From Brucellaceae bacterium (lineage in GTDB: Bacteria > Pseudomonadota > Alphaproteobacteria > Rhizobiales > Rhizobiaceae): 12,122 nucleotides of DNA. The translations under genes were made by a program, and so were the position numbers. How positions within the stretch are numbered: the first letter of the stretch is position 1; every line of letters starts with the position of its first letter. The stretch covers positions 1 to 12,122 of the forward strand of contig JAIRVW010000065.1 in NCBI GenBank assembly GCA_031253705.1, read 5' to 3'. Of this stretch, positions 1-7,263 are shown piece after piece. The notes under the pieces are model-generated. The model made no database searches. It saw only the letters and a list, made by a program, of their open reading frames with translations, and was not told the DNA's origin.

Positions 1-440
1 TTGATAACCAGTGTATGCGCATCCGGTGCTTCAACAGTTTCAAAAGTCGCGGTGATGTCTGCGAAAGAACCGGCAATCGCGGTTTCATTTTTCAATGTGC
101 GGCAGAAAGTGAAAACCACATCATCAGCGGTAAAAGGCGAACCGTCCGAGAAAGTCACGCCTTCACGCAGCTTGAAAGTCCAGGTGTTTTTACCGTCATT
201 TTCCCATGAGGTTGCCAGTGCCGGATGAACTTTTTGCTGTTCATCCTGACGGGTCAGCCCTTCAAAAATATGTGCGGCCAGTGCATTATTCGGTGTAAGG
301 TCGTGATAATGCGGGTCAATTGCTGTCGGCTCTGAGCCAAGGGCAATACGCAGCGTATCTGCAGAGGCTGCACTGCTCAGCAGGGCAGAACTCAGCAGAG
401 TTGTCCCAAGCAGACTCGCTACGAGCATTTTTTTATACAT
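1..440 (-). CDS. Family-5 ABC transporter substrate-binding protein (peptide type), N-terminal part; gene continues past the left edge
   Basis: Reading the minus strand from the ATG at 440-438 gives 146 uninterrupted codons to the window edge. The product starts MYKKMLVASL and has a signal peptide: two lysines, a hydrophobic core, and a likely cut after Ala-Ser-Ala at residue 27. The mature protein would begin DTLRIALGSEP, with a 'IDPHYHD' segment typical of DppA/OppA-like (SBP_bac_5) proteins. The family signature region follows, from 'SWENDGKNTWTFKLREG' into 'FSDGSPFTADDVVF'. Such periplasmic proteins capture di- or oligopeptides, or sometimes other solutes, for an ABC importer; the substrate cannot be read from this part. 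A GGAGAG ribosome site sits four bases before the ATG, which supports this start over the Met at codon 5. The gene is divergent from an RpiR-type regulator, which probably controls it. The family is clear; the C-terminal three quarters are unseen. Confidence 0.9.
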   Translation of the reverse strand, partial: MYKKMLVASLLGTTLLSSALLSSAASADTLRIALGSEPTAIDPHYHDLTPNNALAAHIFEGLTRQDEQQKVHPALATSWENDGKNTWTFKLREGVTFSDGSPFTADDVVFTFCRTLKNETAIAGSFADITATFETVEAPDAHTLVI

Positions 441-491
441 AAAACTCTCCGTTCCCCAAGAAATGTCGCGTTTGACACGATTGTTTTTATT

Positions 492-529
492 TTGACGTGG
501 TTATTTTCAAAAATAGAGTATATGAAAAT
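492..529 (+). promoter_or_regulatory. Candidate promoter and inverted-repeat operator for the RpiR-family gene
   Basis: A TTGACG hexamer at 492-497 is followed after 16 bases by TAGAGT (514-519), a fair sigma-70-like pair. Overlapping it is a perfect inverted repeat, ATTTTCA (503-509) and TGAAAAT (523-529), with arm centres 20 bp apart, about two helical turns. RpiR-family regulators are dimers that bind AT-rich inverted repeats, so this is a plausible autoregulatory site that could also act on the divergent binding-protein gene. The repeat is seen directly; its role and the promoter are inferred. Confidence 0.4.
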
Positions 530-556
530 TTTATGCCGTCAACACCGGAAACTCAT

Positions 557-1420
557 ATGTCACAAACTTTGAATCCCAAGTCCGATTTTGCCAACCGCAT
601 GTCTGCGGCATATCCCTCTTTCAGCAAATCCTATCGCCGGATTGCCGATTTTGTTCTCGCCCGACCACTGGATGTTGTAGCAATGTCGATTGAAGGGCTG
701 GCGCAATCCAGCGGCAGCTCAACCGCCACAATCACCCGTTTTGTGCGCGCTGCAGGCTATAGCGGTTACGGGGAATTCCGTGAAAAAATCGTCTCGGATT
801 TTCAGTTTGAAACCTCTGAAAACAGCATAAACGGCGCAGAAAATGCGGAAACAGGTCAGCAAAAACCGTTTCTGCACACGGCACTGGCCGACAGTTCAGA
901 CAATATCCGCGATACGATTACCAATATTGATGCCACTTCATCCGAGGCCTTTATTGAAGCGCTGATCAATGCCAGACGCATCATCATTCTCGGCACCGGT
1001 GCCAGCCATTATGCGGCGACATTGCTGGAAGAAGGGCTGGCGCTTTATACGGAGAAAAACGTCACCAATGTGCTCTCCCGCGGCGCCACGCAATATGCCA
1101 ATAATTTTGTACGCTCGGTTGATGAAGGCGATGTGGTGATTGCTATTTCCATGCCGCGCTATTCCAACAATACCGTGCAGCTCTCCAAAGCTGCCAAGCA
1201 AAAAGGCGCTGTGATTCTGGCCATTACCGACAGCCCGACATCGCCTCTGGTACCGGTTGCCGATACGATTTTCTTCGCACCGGCACGCAACCGCCTGTTG
1301 CCGAACTCTCCGGCAGCAATTTTTGCACTGGCCGATGCCATTGTCACAGCAGTAGCCGCCCGCAGACCCGACATTGTGGCCTCGACGATTGAAATCCCGC
1401 CGGAAGACTTATTTTTATAA
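557..1420 (+). CDS. RpiR/MurR-family transcriptional regulator (HTH plus SIS domain)
   Basis: The 287-residue product has the two-domain RpiR layout. The N-terminal HTH_6 domain covers about residues 15-85, including 'AMSIEGLAQSSGSSTATITRF'-like helices and the 'RAAGYSGYGEFR' motif. A SIS (sugar isomerase) domain at about 130-265 contains 'ILGTGASHYAA' and 'ISMPRYSNNTV'. SIS domains in this family usually sense phosphorylated sugars, but some members near peptide or amino-acid transporter genes respond to other ligands. The frame stays open back to a GTG at 497, with Mets at 533 and 557. I prefer 557: GGAAA precedes it by six bases, the conserved part begins soon after, and a start at 497 would overlap the likely promoter. 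The gene is divergent from the family-5 binding protein, suggesting a local transporter regulator. The family call is secure; ligand and targets are inferred. Confidence 0.9.
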   Translation: MSQTLNPKSDFANRMSAAYPSFSKSYRRIADFVLARPLDVVAMSIEGLAQSSGSSTATITRFVRAAGYSGYGEFREKIVSDFQFETSENSINGAENAETGQQKPFLHTALADSSDNIRDTITNIDATSSEAFIEALINARRIIILGTGASHYAATLLEEGLALYTEKNVTNVLSRGATQYANNFVRSVDEGDVVIAISMPRYSNNTVQLSKAAKQKGAVILAITDSPTSPLVPVADTIFFAPARNRLLPNSPAAIFALADAIVTAVAARRPDIVASTIEIPPEDLFL

Positions 1421-1427
1421 GAGAGAA

Positions 1428-1472
1428 CAAAGCCTTACAGAGATTTCATGAATCAATATCTGACCGGCTTTG
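1428..1472. terminator. Possible weak hairpin between convergent RpiR and PhzF genes
   Basis: CAAAGCC (1428-1434) and GGCTTTG (1466-1472) form a 7-bp perfect stem. The loop is long (31 bases) and holds a smaller GATT/AATC pairing. It lies in the 62-bp gap between two convergent stop codons, where a shared terminator would be expected. There is no good T-run on either side, so intrinsic termination is uncertain. Confidence 0.3.
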
Positions 1473-1482
1473 ATGACAGAAA

Positions 1483-2430
1483 TCAGACCTTCAGATAGCC
1501 TTCGGCAACTTTAACCGCACTGCCGCCGATACGTGCGCCGGTCAGCTTTTTACCGGCCACATCCAGCTCCAGCCGGATACGCGACGGCCTGCCCATCTGA
1601 ATGCCCTGCTCAATCCAGAGCTGTGTCAGCCCGTCAACCGGCCTGTCAAAATCATGGATCGCACCGGCAAAAGCCGCAACGGCTGATCCGGTTGCCGGAT
1701 CTTCATAGACATGTTTGCCCGAAGTAAACATGCGCGCATGATAGCTGCTCTCGAACAGCCGTGTCTCACGGGTATAAATATAAAACGGGATCGCACGGCC
1801 TTCGAAAGCCTGCATATGATCTTCCACAAAAACCGGATCAACCACCACTTTTGCAGCGGCAATCATATTCTTGACCGGCACCAGCACATAGGGTTTTCCG
1901 GCTGACCATACTGACGGCACGTGATTTTCAAAACCGATTTCATGCGTATTCAGCCGCAGCGCCGCAGCCACTTGTTCTTTCTCGACAGTGATATTCACAC
2001 GTTCCGGCAAACGCGGCAGATCAAATTCCGCAAAGGCAGCAGACGGCGCTTCATTCTCCTGATGACAATGAATGGCAATCCGTACCGGCCCGACCTTTTC
2101 TTCCAGCGTCATGATCAGATCAGTCTGCGGTTGTTTTCCCTCGCTGTTTTTATAGGCAAGGGCAACAGCAGTCCCGACCGTCGGATGACCAGCAAAATTC
2201 AATTCATAATCAGGTGTGAAAATCCGGATTGAAGCCGTGTGCAACGGATTTTCCGCCGGTGCCACAAATACGGTTTCCGACAGGTTGAACTCACGGGCGA
2301 TGGCCAGCATGGCTGCATCATCCAGCCCTTCGGAATCATAGACAATAGCAAGCGGATTGCCCGCCAGCGGCTTCTCAGTGAAAACATCGTAGATTTCGTA
2401 GAAACGCCCCTGCATTGTCCTGCCGCTCAT
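1483..2430 (-). CDS. PhzF-family isomerase/epimerase-like protein
   Basis: The 315-residue product matches the PhzF family (diaminopimelate-epimerase fold) over its full length. Visible landmarks are 'VFTEKPLAGNPLA' near the start, 'NLSETVFV' with the conserved glutamate at residue 52 (equivalent to catalytic Glu45 of PhzF), 'NFAGHPTVGTA' at 79-88, 'YEDPATGSAVAAF' at 242-254, and 'QMGRPSRI' near 278-285. PhzF isomerises trans-2,3-dihydro-3-hydroxyanthranilate in phenazine synthesis. No other phenazine genes are present here, and most family members in Proteobacteria have unknown substrates, so a phenazine role should not be assumed. There is no signal peptide, so it is cytoplasmic. The start at 2430 has GGGCAGG just upstream; a Met at codon 6 preceded by AGGA is an alternative. 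It is convergent with the RpiR gene and on the same strand as the Nudix gene, 155 bp downstream of it. Confidence 0.9.
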   Translation of the reverse strand: MSGRTMQGRFYEIYDVFTEKPLAGNPLAIVYDSEGLDDAAMLAIAREFNLSETVFVAPAENPLHTASIRIFTPDYELNFAGHPTVGTAVALAYKNSEGKQPQTDLIMTLEEKVGPVRIAIHCHQENEAPSAAFAEFDLPRLPERVNITVEKEQVAAALRLNTHEIGFENHVPSVWSAGKPYVLVPVKNMIAAAKVVVDPVFVEDHMQAFEGRAIPFYIYTRETRLFESSYHARMFTSGKHVYEDPATGSAVAAFAGAIHDFDRPVDGLTQLWIEQGIQMGRPSRIRLELDVAGKKLTGARIGGSAVKVAEGYLKV

Positions 2431-2585
2431 ATTGCCTGCCCTTCACATCTGTCTGTGATTGCCCCGGTTATTCCCTCAAACCGGCAGCATCTGATTCAAT
2501 AGATTTGCATTGCCAGCTAAAACATTCAAATGATTCATTAAGTCCGCCTTTAAAATGGCGTTATCCCCAAGCGCAGCAAACACCA

Positions 2586-3293
2586 CTATTGCGCAAAATA
2601 CCAGTCTGTAAAAGCATGGACATAAGCAGGGCTGCGCGCATCCAGCAAACCGCCCTGCCCGACCATCAGCACCCGCGATAATTCCGGCTGCTCCTGCGCT
2701 TCAATCGTCCCCGTGGCCTGTGCCAGTAACGCATCCCCTGTCCGGTCAAAATAATAGCAGCGAAACAATGCCAGACTGCGCTCGCTCAAAACCAGCGCAT
2801 AGCCGCCGGTGCCTATGGCATCCTTGAGATCAATGCCCGTTTCTTCCAGCACTTCGCGGCGGGCATTGCCTGCAAAATCCACCTGTCCGTCCACAATATC
2901 CTGATCATCATTGGAACCGGCAGGGAAATAAATCCGGCCTGCCACAGCATTATGGGCGGCCATCTGCCCGAGCAGCAACTGATTATCTGAGGAGACAATC
3001 ACGCCGCTGCCGAAAATATGAAACGGCTTATCCGCGCTCTTATCTCTGCGCCAGTAAAGCAGACTACGGAAACTGGTGCGCTGATAGGAGGCATTCAGTA
3101 TCCCGTCAGTCAGCTTCGCTTCTGCGGCCAGATAAATCTCACCGTCATAGATCGCCGGATTGGCCGCCACTTCACGCTGCCAGTTCTCATCGATTGCCTG
3201 CCGGTTGCGTATAACATAATCAGGCTCACCGGCGGTCACCAGAACCCTGACCTCACGCACAGGATAGATTGTGTTCTGATCTGTATTCAACAT
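2586..3293 (-). CDS. Nudix hydrolase-family protein with an atypical Nudix box
   Basis: The 235-residue product carries the second half of a Nudix box, 'REVLEETGI', at residues 146-154, preceded by 'IYFPAGSNDDQD'. In the canonical box, GX5EX7REUXEEXGU, a glutamate lies eight residues before the Arg-Glu pair. Here that position is valine (Val138), and the Gly of 'PAG' lies further upstream, so the first half is rearranged. The core EE pair that binds divalent metal is intact. Nudix enzymes hydrolyse nucleoside diphosphates linked to another group; the substrate here is unknown. About 90 residues precede the Nudix core and may form a separate domain. I chose the ATG at 3293 with GGAG upstream. 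The frame stays open to a GTG at 3347, but that codon lies inside a palindromic repeat and the added residues look non-native. The gene lies downstream of the EEP gene across a repeat-filled spacer. Confidence 0.85.
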   Translation of the reverse strand: MLNTDQNTIYPVREVRVLVTAGEPDYVIRNRQAIDENWQREVAANPAIYDGEIYLAAEAKLTDGILNASYQRTSFRSLLYWRRDKSADKPFHIFGSGVIVSSDNQLLLGQMAAHNAVAGRIYFPAGSNDDQDIVDGQVDFAGNARREVLEETGIDLKDAIGTGGYALVLSERSLALFRCYYFDRTGDALLAQATGTIEAQEQPELSRVLMVGQGGLLDARSPAYVHAFTDWYFAQ

Positions 3294-3312
3294 TTTGACC
3301 GGCTCCGTTAAA

Positions 3313-3356
3313 CCAGAGCGTGTCGCGTTTAATCTCACCCATGACACTCGCTCTGG
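3313..3356. repeat. Palindromic intergenic element (CCAGAGCG arms)
   Basis: CCAGAGCG (3313-3320) pairs perfectly with CGCTCTGG (3349-3356). Inside these, TGTC (3321-3324) can pair with GACA (3343-3346) across a two-base bulge. The element sits just upstream of the Nudix start. The AGAGC...GCTCT outer arms resemble those of the element at 7264-7306, suggesting one repeat family. I recall similar palindromes scattered between genes in Brucellaceae, but no search was possible. Confidence 0.6.
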
Positions 3357-3363
3357 CTTCCTT

Positions 3364-3405
3364 TACAGCGGTTCCAATGGAGACTGAATCGTTGGAACCG
3401 ATGTA
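3364..3405. repeat. Palindromic intergenic element (CGGTTCCAA arms)
   Basis: CGGTTCCAA (3369-3377) and TTGGAACCG (3392-3400) form a perfect 9-bp stem with a 14-base loop. One mismatch outward, TACA (3364-3367) pairs with TGTA (3402-3405), giving a 14-position stem. The loop contains GAATC-type sequence comparable to the GATTCAA in the 7264-7306 loop. No T-run follows on either strand, so it is more likely a dispersed repeat than a terminator. Confidence 0.6.
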
Positions 3406-3436
3406 ACTATTTGTTTTTACGTATTATCCGACGCAT

Positions 3437-3567
3437 CGAAGCGGGAATAGAAATTAGTCCGGCGAACTGATCTCCCCGCGAAGGCGCTTCGCACTTTTGC
3501 TGGAAATGCTATAATTGTCGCATGTTCGCGGACGCTACATGATCCCATTTTGCTGCGACATGCTATA
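3437..3567. repeat. Composite palindromic repeat region upstream of the Nudix gene
   Basis: Several inverted pairs are packed here. CGAAGCG (3437-3443) pairs with CGCTTCG (3485-3491), and GCGGG (3441-3445) with CCCGC (3475-3479). TGTCGCA (3516-3522) pairs with TGCGACA (3554-3560), flanked by TATA at 3510-3513 and 3564-3567. The stretch 'CGCTTCGCACTTTTGCTGG' (3485-3503) looks familiar to me as a recurring Brucellaceae intergenic sequence; that is recollection, not a search result. With the two neighbouring elements it fills nearly all of the 282-bp gap and leaves little unique sequence for a promoter. No ORF of note lies within. Confidence 0.5.
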
Positions 3568-3575
3568 GGCACTCT

Positions 3576-4748
3576 TTACAGTTCAAGTGTGACGGCAACA
3601 GGACAGTGATCACTGGCCTTCGGCCTGTCCCAGCCGATACGCGGAAAACGCACAACATCCTGTCCTTCAGGGAAGACCGTGCGATAAGGCTGTCCGTTAC
3701 GGATAATATCCGGCACAGCCTGCGCATTACGCCTCGCCAAAGCAGGTGAAGCCCAGATATAATCCAGCTGGCAGAGATGACGCTCCTGCGGCCCGCGTGT
3801 GTGATAAAGTGTCCAGCGGTCAAGCTCCGGCCGCCGCGCGACCAGGTTCACAGCGAAATCGTCCTCCATAAATACATTCAGACAATTCTCCGGCTCATGC
3901 ACCGGCGTAAACTGATAACCATCCCACTGGTCACCGCTGATCGCGATTTTCTCGTAATAATCATTGAAATCGCCGCAGATCACCCATGAGGCCTCTGCCG
4001 CTTCTTCGCGGCCAAAACGCTTTTCAATAATCATACGCACCGCACGGGCTTCAGCCATACGCACCGGCAGAGTTGTCAGTTTCGGATCCTGTCCGTAACG
4101 TACACCGCCCATGGATTTAAAATGTGAGACAAACACAGTCAGCGGTTTGCCGCCGATACGCAGATCGAGCATCAGGCAATCGCGCTTAAACACACGCTCA
4201 TGCGCTTCAATACCGATATCTGCCAGCACCGGATCATAAATCCCCAGATCCTGATAGGTCAGATGCGCATTGCTCTCCAGCTTCACCAGTTCAATCGCAT
4301 GGCCGCTGCGTGTTGTGTCACGCATCATCACGCTGACATCAATCCCGCGGCTGTCATTGCCGTCGATCAGATATTTATGCTTATAGCCCTGTCCCACCAT
4401 TTTAAACAGATAGCCATATTCAAAAGCATTCAGTGCCTCGAGATCATCAATTTCCTGCAAACAGAGAATATCCGCGCGGGTCTGCGCAATCGACAAGGCC
4501 GAAAGCTGACGGGTATCATCCGTATGCGCCACCATGCGCGCCTGTTCCAGCAACCGGTACTGCGCCTCATTATCAATGGCAAAGAGCTGCAATGAACGAT
4601 CCTGACGGCTCTCATTGCGATAACCGGTAAAATCAAACCGCCGCATCAGATTTTCAATATTGAATGTCGCCAGTGTGAATAAAACGGGACTTTCCGGCAG
4701 AGTATTATCCGTAGGCGCTGATGGCTGCGCAGAAGTGATTTCAGACAT
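3576..4748 (-). CDS. Endonuclease/exonuclease/phosphatase (EEP) family protein
   Basis: The 390-residue product carries the full set of EEP landmarks. In order these are 'LATFNIENL' (Asn30), 'ILCLQEIDD' (metal-binding Glu99), 'NDSRGIDVSV' (131-140), 'VSHFKSMGG' (His209), 'VICGDFND' (Asp260 and Asn262), 'QLDYIWAS' (Asp329) and 'ASDHCPV' (Asp380-His381). All catalytic positions seem present, so it should be an active Mg-dependent phosphodiesterase or phosphatase. Family members act on DNA, RNA, phosphoinositides or sphingolipids, and the sequence does not say which. No clear signal peptide is visible, so a cytoplasmic site is likely. The frame is open to a TTG at 4784, with ATGs at 4763, 4760 and 4748. 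I chose 4748 because GAG lies at a workable distance, but the start is uncertain. The gene is divergent from the BA14K-like gene; a palindrome-rich spacer follows its stop. Confidence 0.85.
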   Translation of the reverse strand: MSEITSAQPSAPTDNTLPESPVLFTLATFNIENLMRRFDFTGYRNESRQDRSLQLFAIDNEAQYRLLEQARMVAHTDDTRQLSALSIAQTRADILCLQEIDDLEALNAFEYGYLFKMVGQGYKHKYLIDGNDSRGIDVSVMMRDTTRSGHAIELVKLESNAHLTYQDLGIYDPVLADIGIEAHERVFKRDCLMLDLRIGGKPLTVFVSHFKSMGGVRYGQDPKLTTLPVRMAEARAVRMIIEKRFGREEAAEASWVICGDFNDYYEKIAISGDQWDGYQFTPVHEPENCLNVFMEDDFAVNLVARRPELDRWTLYHTRGPQERHLCQLDYIWASPALARRNAQAVPDIIRNGQPYRTVFPEGQDVVRFPRIGWDRPKASDHCPVAVTLEL

Positions 4749-4878
4749 TATATGACTCATCATTACCCGTAAGACAGGCTGCAAAAATAAACCGGCAGAT
4801 CAGCTCAACCTAAACACCATATGTTGAATTGCAATCACCGATATTGCCTGCGACTGCTTTTCCGCAGAAGCCTGCATC

Positions 4879-4907
4879 TTAAAGCGGCGGCATTTCATTG
4901 CTATATT
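4879..4907 (+). promoter_or_regulatory. Possible promoter of the BA14K-like gene
   Basis: TATATT at 4902-4907 is a good -10 match, in an AT-rich stretch 36 bases before the ATG at 4944. A weak -35 candidate, TTAAAG (4879-4884), lies 17 bases upstream of it. The intergenic region is shared with the divergent EEP gene, whose promoter I could not identify. Confidence 0.3.
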
Positions 4908-4943
4908 AAATTTACAGATACAAATGACTGAACGGATATTGCC

Positions 4944-5372
4944 ATGAACAGATTTACACTGAAAACCGCACTGATCCTGACCATAGGTCTGTTTGCAGGA
5001 ACAGCAGCTCATGCGGGCGGCAATCAGATCGGCGGCGGCATCCCTTCCCTCAACCCGACAGGCATGCTGGTGATCGGCGGCATTACCGGCGGCAATCGTA
5101 CCGATCCCTCCGCACGCAATTGCTACGGCTCCACACTCTGCAAAGAAAGCGGCTCCTATTACACGGAAGATGGCGTGCTGAATTATAAGAACCGTGATCC
5201 GCTGGTGCAGCGCGGCGCGACCAAACGCATCGGATCGGATGCCACCTCAGGCATCAGCGATAACAGCAACCATATGCAATGGTGCAGCAACACTTATCGC
5301 TCTTACCGTGCTTCTGATAATACCTATCAGCCTTTTGCCGGCGTGCGAAAAACCTGCAACTCGCCCTTCTGA
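4944..5372 (+). CDS. Small secreted BA14K-like protein
   Basis: The 142-residue product begins with a clear signal peptide ([19 protein letters not shown]...) and an Ala-His-Ala cut site at residue 24. A Gly-rich stretch follows, '[16 protein letters not shown]' then 'VIGGITGGN'. The C-terminus has the BA14K pattern: 'WCSNTYRSY', then 'DNTYQPFAG', then a basic residue and Cys ('RKTC', Cys138). BA14K of Brucella abortus is an immunoreactive protein reported to have lectin-like properties; related proteins are common in Rhizobiales. Four cysteines (60, 66, 114, 138) could form two disulfides in the periplasm or at the surface. The middle segment, about residues 70-108, matches nothing I recognise. 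A CGGA motif lies nine bases before the ATG. It is transcribed alone, divergent from the EEP gene, and ends in a strong hairpin. The family assignment is fairly confident; function is inferred. Confidence 0.8.
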   Translation: MNRFTLKTALILTIGLFAGTAAHAGGNQIGGGIPSLNPTGMLVIGGITGGNRTDPSARNCYGSTLCKESGSYYTEDGVLNYKNRDPLVQRGATKRIGSDATSGISDNSNHMQWCSNTYRSYRASDNTYQPFAGVRKTCNSPF

Positions 5373-5381
5373 TTGCTCAAA

Positions 5382-5423
5382 AAACAACGCCCCTTCAGAC
5401 CAATGTCTGAAGGGGCGTTGTTT
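5382..5423. terminator. Strong bidirectional terminator between convergent genes
   Basis: A perfect 19-bp inverted repeat, AAACAACGCCCCTTCAGAC at 5382-5400 and its complement at 5405-5423, flanks a four-base CAAT loop. It starts 10 bases after the BA14K stop and ends 22 bases before the convergent binding-protein stop. On the minus strand the stem runs into a T-rich tail (TTGTTTTTT), and on the plus strand into GTTTCATTT, so it probably serves both genes, with the minus side better. Confidence 0.9.
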
Positions 5424-5445
5424 CATTTAAAAGGAGGCAAAGAGC

Positions 5446-7065
5446 TTAGTCTTTACTGACTTCAATAATATAGTTGGCATCAGCCACCATATTGAAGTTC
5501 TTCACATTTTTAGCCGCAACAGCGGTTTCGATCTGCTGATAAAGCATCACAAACGGACTGGTTTCCTGAAATTCCTTCTGGATTTTGTGATACATTTCTT
5601 CGCGTTTTGCAGTGTCGGTTTCTTTTGCTGCAGCCATGGTTTCTTTGGACATTTCAGGAATATCCCAGCTGCTGCGCCATGCTGTTGTTTTCATTTCAAC
5701 ATCTTCGCCGTTATTCGGATTATAGGCGAAAGTCGATGCATTGGTATGCGGATCCCAGTAATCAGGGCCCCAGATACCGAGCGAAAGCTCATGCTTACGG
5801 GCACGGACTTTGGTGGTTGTCAGCTTGCCGTCACCCTGCAACAGCTCAACTTTGATACCGGCTTTGGCAAAAGTCTGCTGAATGCTTTCGGCAATACCAA
5901 CACCCGGCTGGGTATTGCGCACATCAAGCGTCACACTGAAACCGTCTTTCAGACCGGCATCGGCCAGCAGCTGCTTGGCCTTTTCAACATCCAGTTTGAA
6001 CGGCTTGTCATCAATCGCGCCAAACATGCCGAGCGGCAGGAAGGACTGATGGGTACGACCGATGCCTTTGATCAGGGTGTTTTCAATCGCGTCATAATCA
6101 ACGAGATATTTCATCGCCTGACGCACTTCGAGCTTGGCAAGGTTCGGCACATTCTGGTTGGCGGTCAGATAATAGGTACGGCCTTTCGGTGCGCTCAGAA
6201 TATTGAAATCGCTGTTCTTGGCAAATTCAGCAATATCGCCCGGCTCAAGGTTACGCGCGACATCAATGTCACCGGCCTGAAGCAGCAGACGCTGCGACAT
6301 GCTTTCCTTCACGTGACGGTAAATAGCCCGTTCAACGCCAGGCTTGTTACCGCTGTAATTCTCGTTGCGATCCAGCAGGATCACTTCATTCGGGCGCCAT
6401 TCGCGCAAAGCATAAACGCCGGAACCGGCATAATTACGCTTCAGCCAGTCATAGCCAAAATCTGTTTCAAACGGCTTGGCTTCTGTTTTTTCGACTTTAA
6501 CCGCATGTTCTTCAACCAGCTTGCTGTCAACAACAGAAGCCACGCTGGAAGACAATCCGTTGAGAACGAAGCTCGGCGCAAAGGTTTCCTCGGTCGAGAA
6601 CACCACTGTGTCATCATCCGGCGCGGTGATCAGCTTATCAACATTGTCTTTGTTCAGACCAAACTGGCTGATGATAAAGGCAGGGCTCATATCCAGCTTG
6701 ATTGCGCGCTTGAGGGAATAAACCACGTCATGCGCTGTCAGCGGATTGCCGGAGGCGAATTTCTGCCCCGCTTTAATTTTAAAAGTGATGGTTTTACCAT
6801 CTTCCGAAATCACCCAGCTTTCCGCAATCTGCGGAATGATCTTGGTCGGATCTTTCGGATCTGTAGTGACCAGACGCTCATAGGTATTGGTCAGAATTTC
6901 GGATGTGGTGATTTCAAAAATCTCTGCCGGATCGAGGGAGATCACGTCATCAATGGCCATAGCCACAACCAGCGTATTCGCCGGTGTCGCAGCCTGCGCA
7001 CCCGCAGCCATGCCCAGTGCAGAGGCACAAGCCAAAGCCAGCGTGTAGTGTTTAAACATATTCAT
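5446..7065 (-). CDS. Family-5 ABC transporter substrate-binding protein (peptide type), complete
   Basis: The 539-residue product has a signal peptide with a likely cut after Ala-Gln-Ala at residue 25. The mature part shows SBP_bac_5 features: 'AIDDVISLDPAEIFE', the signature region 'SWVISEDGKTITFKIKAGQ' then 'GNPLTAHDVVYSLKRA', the 'AGDIDVARNL' segment, and 'TYYLTANQNVPNLAKLEVRQA'. The length is normal for DppA/OppA-like proteins. It would bind peptides, or another solute, in the periplasm for an ABC importer. No permease or ATPase gene lies beside it: downstream is the convergent BA14K gene and upstream a 318-bp spacer, so it probably works with membrane components encoded elsewhere. The start at 7065 has GAGGGG seven bases upstream, in good register; a Met at codon 3 is less likely. 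It is a paralogue of the partial gene at the left edge, but the visible N-terminal parts are clearly diverged. Confidence 0.92.
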   Translation of the reverse strand: MNMFKHYTLALACASALGMAAGAQAATPANTLVVAMAIDDVISLDPAEIFEITTSEILTNTYERLVTTDPKDPTKIIPQIAESWVISEDGKTITFKIKAGQKFASGNPLTAHDVVYSLKRAIKLDMSPAFIISQFGLNKDNVDKLITAPDDDTVVFSTEETFAPSFVLNGLSSSVASVVDSKLVEEHAVKVEKTEAKPFETDFGYDWLKRNYAGSGVYALREWRPNEVILLDRNENYSGNKPGVERAIYRHVKESMSQRLLLQAGDIDVARNLEPGDIAEFAKNSDFNILSAPKGRTYYLTANQNVPNLAKLEVRQAMKYLVDYDAIENTLIKGIGRTHQSFLPLGMFGAIDDKPFKLDVEKAKQLLADAGLKDGFSVTLDVRNTQPGVGIAESIQQTFAKAGIKVELLQGDGKLTTTKVRARKHELSLGIWGPDYWDPHTNASTFAYNPNNGEDVEMKTTAWRSSWDIPEMSKETMAAAKETDTAKREEMYHKIQKEFQETSPFVMLYQQIETAVAAKNVKNFNMVADANYIIEVSKD

Positions 7066-7263
7066 GAGTTTCCCCTCATTCTCCGTCTGAGCCGGTCACC
7101 AGCGTCAGGACTCAGATTTATAAAATTATTGCGCCTTCAAGCTACAGGATTGCCCGCTAAAGCCAAGGGGCTCCGATAAAGAAAGATGTAGTTTCAGCAT
7201 CTTAGAGCCCACGCGTAAAAGTGTGAAACGGCGTTCGGACAAGATACGCGTCAAAACAAACAG

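Noticed and set aside
1483..2430. Phenazine biosynthesis locus
   Set aside because: Only the PhzF-like gene is present; the family is broad and no other phenazine genes are nearby.
2544..2560. CGCC/GGCG small hairpin downstream of the Nudix gene
   Set aside because: Only four base pairs and no T-run; too weak to call a terminator.
4840..4943. GATATTGCC repeated at 4840-4848 and 4935-4943
   Set aside because: A nine-base direct repeat with no dyad symmetry or other context; plausible by chance.
5430..5437. AAAGGAGG, a near-perfect ribosome-binding sequence on the plus strand
   Set aside because: No start codon with an open frame follows at a useful distance; it lies in the spacer between convergent genes.
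5587..7179. A 530-codon open frame on the plus strand
   Set aside because: It is entirely antisense to a well-supported binding protein with signal peptide and family motifs; its translation has no recognisable domain and is an artefact of codon bias.
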